Shown piece after piece: positions 59,843 to 64,000 of a DNA stretch of 64,000 bases. The translations under genes were made by a program, and so were the position numbers. Every line of letters begins with the position of its first letter. The stretch's first letter is position 1. Under the pieces are notes generated by a model. It did no database searches. It had not been told where the DNA came from and worked only from the letters and a program-made list of their open reading frames with translations. Origin of the DNA: CBDCFV01 sp965261795 (lineage in GTDB: Bacteria; Chloroflexota; Dehalococcoidia; Lucifugimonadales; UBA3495); the NCBI GenBank assembly GCA_965261795.1, contig OZ253476.1, forward strand, positions 1,302,001 through 1,366,000. The letters run 5' to 3'.

Positions 59843-60808
59843 ATGGAATACACAACCCTTGGCAGGACAGGGCTACGGGTTTCCAGGGCCGGATTCGGCG
59901 GAGGCGGCATCGGACAGGTGTGGGGTCCCACCACCGATGAGGAGTCGATACGGGCGGTGCACCGGGCCTTGGAACTGGGCATCAATTTCTTCGACGTAGC
60001 CCCGCGCTACGGCAACGGCAAGGCCGAAGAGGTATTGGGCCGTGCGCTGAAAGGCCGCAGCGAAGATATAGTAGTAGCCACCAAGGTCCGGCTGGAAGCC
60101 CACGAGATGGATGACGTGGAAGGAGCGGTGGCCCGTTCGGTGGAAGTGAGCCTTCGCCGTTTGCAGATGGACTCCGTCGACGTGCTCCACGTCCATAACC
60201 GGTTCACCGCCACACGGGGCGAAGTGCCGGACTCTCTTTCCGCTGAGGATACCCTGGGCCCTGTGCTGGACGCCTATCGAAAGGTCCAGCAAGCAGGCAA
60301 GACCCGGTTTATCGGCCTCTCGGCAATGGACCACGATGTGCCCACAATGACCCGCATCATGGAAAGTGGCGAGTACGACACCGTGCTGGCCTACTACAAT
60401 CTGCTGAACTGGACCTCTCAGGAACCGCCGCCACCGGGTGTGGACCTGTTCGACAATGGACAGATCATCCCGTTGGCGAAGAGCCTGAACATGGGAGTCA
60501 TCGGCATCAGGTCCCACGCCGCCGGCGCCCTGGCCGACGCTGTCGACCGGGCCATCCCTCAAGGAACTTTGCTGGAGAACGACGCCGCCAGCGCGGCCAA
60601 GCTGGGGTATCTACTCGAGGGGCCAATCCGCACCCTGTCCCAAGCGGCAATGGTGTTCTGCTTGATGAACCGGGACATTCATACCGTGGTGCCGGGCGTC
60701 AAGAACACCACGGAAGCTGAGGAGACCGCCGCTTCCGTGGACGTGCCACCCATCCCGGAGCATCACTTGGAACGGCTGCGGGAAATGTACCGGAGGGGGT
60801 TTCGGTAA
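59843..60808 (+). CDS. Aldo/keto reductase
   Basis: 321 residues from ATG 59843 after GAGGAGG. TIM-barrel AKR features: MEYTTLGRTGLRVSRAGFGGGGIGQVWGP, INFFDVAPRYGNGKAEEVLGRAL (catalytic Asp and Tyr), VVATKVRLE (Lys), DSVDVLHVHNRFTA (His) and VVPGVKNTTEAEETAA near the NADPH site. Complete family tetrad by eye. Substrate undetermined. Last gene of the VOC-flavoprotein-AKR run. Confidence 0.92.
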   Translation: MEYTTLGRTGLRVSRAGFGGGGIGQVWGPTTDEESIRAVHRALELGINFFDVAPRYGNGKAEEVLGRALKGRSEDIVVATKVRLEAHEMDDVEGAVARSVEVSLRRLQMDSVDVLHVHNRFTATRGEVPDSLSAEDTLGPVLDAYRKVQQAGKTRFIGLSAMDHDVPTMTRIMESGEYDTVLAYYNLLNWTSQEPPPPGVDLFDNGQIIPLAKSLNMGVIGIRSHAAGALADAVDRAIPQGTLLENDAASAAKLGYLLEGPIRTLSQAAMVFCLMNRDIHTVVPGVKNTTEAEETAASVDVPPIPEHHLERLREMYRRGFR

Positions 60809-60925
60809 CTGAGCAAAGTTTCAAAAGTAGTCAGTTTGAGTCCGGTCCGGATTGACGGACCTGACATCCTTACGGACCGTTCGCTCCCCGGCGGGCTGGT
60901 ATTCGCTCCCGCCGCTGCGTCCAAG

Positions 60926-63309
60926 TCACCGCGTAACCGTGATGGTCACGTCGTCGGTATCCGTGCCTCCCTGGCCGTCGGATACAGTCAGCCGGAAGGT
61001 CAACGTCGCCCCGCCGGGGGGCAGATTATTCGGCGCGGTAAAAGAGGCCGTGGCCGTGTTCGCACCGCTCAGGGTGACTGTGGGACTCCCGCCGGTCTGC
61101 GACCAACTGTAGCTCAGCGTGTCCTCGTCAGGGTCGCTTCCGGAGCCGCTGAGAGTTACTTGAGCGCCGAGGTTAACCGTCCGGCGCGGCATTGGCCGTC
61201 GGGGCACGGTTGGCCACTACTCCCGCGCGGTTGATTACTATGGTCACGTCATCGGTATCAGTGCCTCCCCGGTTGTCGGAGACGGTCAGCTGGAAAGTCA
61301 CTCTGCGCCTCCTAGGGGCAGATTATTCGGCGCGGTAAAAGAGGCCGTGGCCGTGTTCGCACCGCTCAGGTTAACTGTGGGACTCCCGCGAGTCTGCAAC
61401 CAACTGTAGCTCAGTGTGTCCCTATCCGGGTCCATCCCGGATCCTCGAAGGGTCACAGTGGCGCCGAGGCTCACTGTCTGGTTGCTACCGGCGTTGGCTG
61501 TCGGGGCACGGTTGGTCCGGGCCGGAGCGCGCACCGTGATAGTCACGTCGTCAGTGTCGCTGGCCCCGTGGTTATCGGTGACGGTCAAGCGGAATGTCAG
61601 CGTGGCACTGGGTCTGGGCGCATTGAACGTTGGGTTAGAGATCCAGGAGTTACTGAGGGTCACCGCGGGTGTGCCGATCTGTGTCCAGGAATAGGTCAGG
61701 GTGTCGCCACTGTCCGGGTCGGAGCCTGAGCCCGAGAGGGTCACCAATGCCCCGGCGCTTACTGACTGGTCCCTCCCCGCGTTGGCCGTCGGCGCTTGGT
61801 TGGCTGGGGTAGTGCTTGCCGGCGCCACCAGTTGCAACCGGCACGTCTTGTCGGTGAGTCCGTTCACCCTGGTAATCCAAGCAGAAGCATTGGCACGGTC
61901 ACTCGGACCTCTGACCCACCATCCATAAGGCTCGGCAGAGTCACCGATGCCGGTGAATTCCACCTGAGAGCCGTCCGACGCGACGAAACGCATTATGCCG
62001 CTCTGCTCGAATGAGGGAGTGAAGTCCGGTCCCGCCTGACTCGCCGCCGGAGAACCGGATTGGGCCGAGGACATCCGTATGGCTATATACGGCCAATTGG
62101 TGATCTCCAGAAATTCCAGGTAGGCCGTCTGGCCATTCGCCATGAGTGCGCCCGGGACCGCCAAGCGCGGGATTGGAGTCCAGATGAAGAGTTGCGGGTC
62201 ATTATTTGAGGGCGCCCCAACGTTGATGGTATGGGTCATTCCCTGGATGCCGGCAGCCGTCGCGCGGGTAACTGCAACGGTGTAGGTCTTCCGGGTAGTC
62301 CCATCCTGGGCCGTCACCACGACGGTTATGGTTCTCACACTCACCGGCAGTGTAATCGATGGCTGGCTTGGCCGCTCGCTATCGTAACGCCGTTCACCGT
62401 CACCGTTGCGTTGGCTTGGTTTACCGTCGGCCTCACCCGCACGCTGGCCACGTCGTTGCCCACCGTCGCCCTATAGTCCGTTGTGGCCCCTGAGAAAACT
62501 GGAACGACCGAGGCCGGTGTGGGAGCGATGCTCAGAGCGCTCAGCGTCGCGTTGTTGCTTGCCAACGAAGTTCCGAAGGTAATATCTAGCTCCGATTCGG
62601 CCACCGAGGCCCGAAAAGCGTAGGCCTTGCGGCCATCGTTCCGCAACCGGGAAACCAAAATACACGCCATATGAAATTGCCCAGGCCGTTCTTGGACTAG
62701 GCAAGGAGCCCCGGAATCCGCGGGCTGCACCGGCCTCTGGTTGCAGTCGAGTTCGATAAACCCGGTATACTTTTCTTTCCTCTCTACAGTGTAATTTCCT
62801 ACCCTCTCTTCAGTGGAGAAATGAACCTCTCTATCAAGTTTTCGGACGCGAACCACGCCGACTCCGCCTTCCGCTCCCACCATGGTGAGAGACGTTCCTA
62901 CTATTGGGCGCCTGGTCCCGGAAAGGACCACGCCCAGGTTGTGCCCGGCGCTGTGGAGCTTGAATCCCGCATCAACATTGGAATCAAGATGAGCCATTGC
63001 AACGTCCGCGGGCGTGCTCGGCACGTTTTCGTTGGGCAAAGCAGTCTTGAGCGGGACCCACTTGAAAAGCCGCCCGACTTTGTGATTGAGGTCCGTGGCG
63101 TCTGGTTGATAAATCTCGGCGTTAGTAGACGGATTGAACTTGTCGTCGGTCATGACGTGGAGATTGGACACCAGCACTTTTTCGCCATTGGAGTTGCGCG
63201 TAGCCAACCCGGTCAACGTGCCCCGATTGCTCTGATTAGATCCCGGAATTTTGGACCTGATTTCTAGTCCGGCCATCAGCGGCCGGTGGACTGTGTTTGC
63301 GTTGCCCAT
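60926..63309 (-). pseudogene. Trypsin-like/cadherin-like/PKD-repeat protein with three frameshifts
   Basis: Reads from ATG 63309 (GGAGGAT upstream): a chymotrypsin-like domain with His in VLVSNLHVMT, Asp in ADVAMAHLDS and Ser in PADSGAPCLV, then a cadherin-like beta-sandwich (LSALSIAPTPASVVPVFSG). One base is lost near 62360 (AGCCATCG for AGCCCATCG). Reading continues TLPVSVRTITVVVTAQDGTTRKTYTV, then PKD/Ig-like repeats (NQAPTANAGRDQSVSAGALVTLSGSGSDPD, a second NRAPTANAG copy). A second shift near 61304 and a third near 61190 lead to the last repeat, ending TDDVTITVTR at 60926. About 795 residues when repaired. Probably secreted or surface-located in ancestry. Confidence 0.75.
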
Positions 63310-63312
63310 ATA

Positions 63313-63564
63313 TTAATCCTCCTCCGCATTGCTATTCGGTTCCTCCCAGGCGGGCGCTGTGCTCTTTAAAAATTCGGGATAAGGTTCCTCCACGATCTGA
63401 ATCGGCACTCCCTCCAGTTCCGCTGGGATTCGGTCTTCGACAGGGAGTTCCTCCTGGGGCACTTTCTTGGTAACCGAGACTATGACACCAACTTCACCGG
63501 TATATCGGAAGTCATCGTTTTCGTCGTTTTCGTCTTGCAATAATCCAACACCGGTCGCCCACAC
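63313..63564 (-). CDS. Small partner of the trypsin-like gene (possibly 5' truncated)
   Basis: 83 residues from GTG 63564. WATGVGLLQDENDENDDFRYTGEVGVIVSVTKKVPQEELPVEDRIPAELEGVPIQIVEE resembles the N-terminal module that in other bacteria precedes a trypsin-like domain in one protein. The frame is open further upstream to 63636 (AVEATDRGIAVHRKYHDLFWRQPN), without a usual start codon, and begins right after the transposase stop. So the natural start may be lost. Its stop is 4 bases before the protease ATG region, whose ribosome site overlaps it. Confidence 0.55.
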   Translation of the reverse strand: MWATGVGLLQDENDENDDFRYTGEVGVIVSVTKKVPQEELPVEDRIPAELEGVPIQIVEEPYPEFLKSTAPAWEEPNSNAEED

Positions 63565-63636
63565 GTTCGGTTGACGCCAAAACAGGTCGTGGTACTTCCT
63601 ATGTACTGCGATGCCTCGATCCGTCGCTTCTACAGC

Positions 63637-64000
63637 CTAGAAACCGGGCCGGAAAGTCCTGGTTGGGTAGGGGGATTTGGGCAATAAAGCCGACGTGAGC
63701 AGGATCACGGAGCACAGTTGTCCGAGCCGGACCGCGCAGAAATTGGCCGCAGCATGGGCGACAACAAAGGGGACAATATTGAGGACGACGCTGCGGCCTG
63801 TTGCGCCGCCACCGGTACGGCCCGACCACCCGAGTTTCCCGGCCACCAGGGTCAGGTTGGCTACCGTGGCAGCCAGATACAGCTGGAACCTGGTCTTGAC
63901 CCTGCCGAAATAGCGGGACTGGCGAAGGCCCAACTGGACCAGTCGGGCCAACCGGTGTTCCACCACCACTCGGCGCACTCGATATTCGTCATAGTGAGTG
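63637..64000 (-). CDS. Transposase, C-terminal part (IS5/IS1182-like), runs off the window
   Basis: The frame is open to the window edge (HYDEYRVRRVVVEHRLARLVQLGLRQSRYFGRVKTRFQLYLAATVANLTLVAGK), then ends at TAG 63637. VEHRLARLVQLGLRQSRYFGR with a following KT and AATVANLTL is the C-terminal end typical of IS1182/IS5-type DDE transposases, covering the Glu of the DDE triad (VEH). The remainder lies outside the window, so completeness and the far terminal repeat cannot be judged. The near terminal repeat is not evident. Confidence 0.8.
   Translation of the reverse strand, partial: THYDEYRVRRVVVEHRLARLVQLGLRQSRYFGRVKTRFQLYLAATVANLTLVAGKLGWSGRTGGGATGRSVVLNIVPFVVAHAAANFCAVRLGQLCSVILLTSALLPKSPYPTRTFRPGF

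Overview
The window is bacterial chromosome with short spacers, Shine-Dalgarno starts and sigma70-type promoters. It most resembles an uncultured Chloroflexota lineage of the Dehalococcoidia/SAR202 kind. Supporting signs are a 16S rRNA gene that stands alone with its own promoter and terminator (no tRNA, 23S or 5S next to it), and a dense set of paralogous flavin monooxygenase, SDR, aldo-keto reductase, VOC, phosphotriesterase-like, alpha/beta hydrolase and thiolase/DUF35 genes. The lineage call is an inference from memory of these families and of the 16S; no database was searched.

Layout. 1-5.4 kb: the 3' end of pnp, then dapB, asd, an aldehyde dehydrogenase and dapA (lysine/diaminopimelate branch), closed by a terminator. 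5.5-6.8 kb: an intact IS982-type insertion sequence splits a small membrane/coiled-coil gene whose frame is restored exactly when the IS and one 5-bp target copy are removed. 7-16 kb: DinB, an iron-ADH-like protein without two metal ligands, a phosphotriesterase-like gene behind two DUF488 genes (the first broken by TGA at a probable Trp codon), a TrpF-like barrel with purA, an NrtS-like protein, lexA and rpsT. 16-29 kb: gyrB, NUDIX, a wrecked hpnB-type glycosyltransferase, RidA, M20 peptidase, a decayed hicAB, thiolase/DUF35, a frameshifted gene before DUF2283, a NYN/OST-HTH protein, two membrane-linked small proteins, VOC and a luciferase-like monooxygenase. 30-42 kb: core genes pyk, gltD, gltB (with a Uma2 gene between the last two), rsfS (apparent CTG start), ndk, tsaB, tsaE, thiL.

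42-56 kb is accessory. It holds a Uma2 protein, a large HEPN-like protein, a protein of about twelve 23-residue repeats, a VapC-like pair, a MITE-like element with 11-bp target duplication and an internal 40-bp REP tandem array, an intact BrnTA, the solitary 16S gene, several DUF2283 copies in different states (intact, fused, dead), a MntA/HepT-like pair that has lost its signature residues on both sides, and a HicA with a double-domain HicB. 54.5-61 kb is a run of small oxidoreductases and hydrolases. The right end carries a multiply frameshifted trypsin-like/PKD-repeat gene, its small upstream partner and the 3' part of a transposase gene that runs off the window.

The general theme is a core chromosome with many small genes in decay (single-base frameshifts and single nonsense codons), toxin-antitoxin modules and short palindromic repeats. 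Each lesion was read by eye from one sequence, so assembly error is a live alternative, especially at homopolymers.
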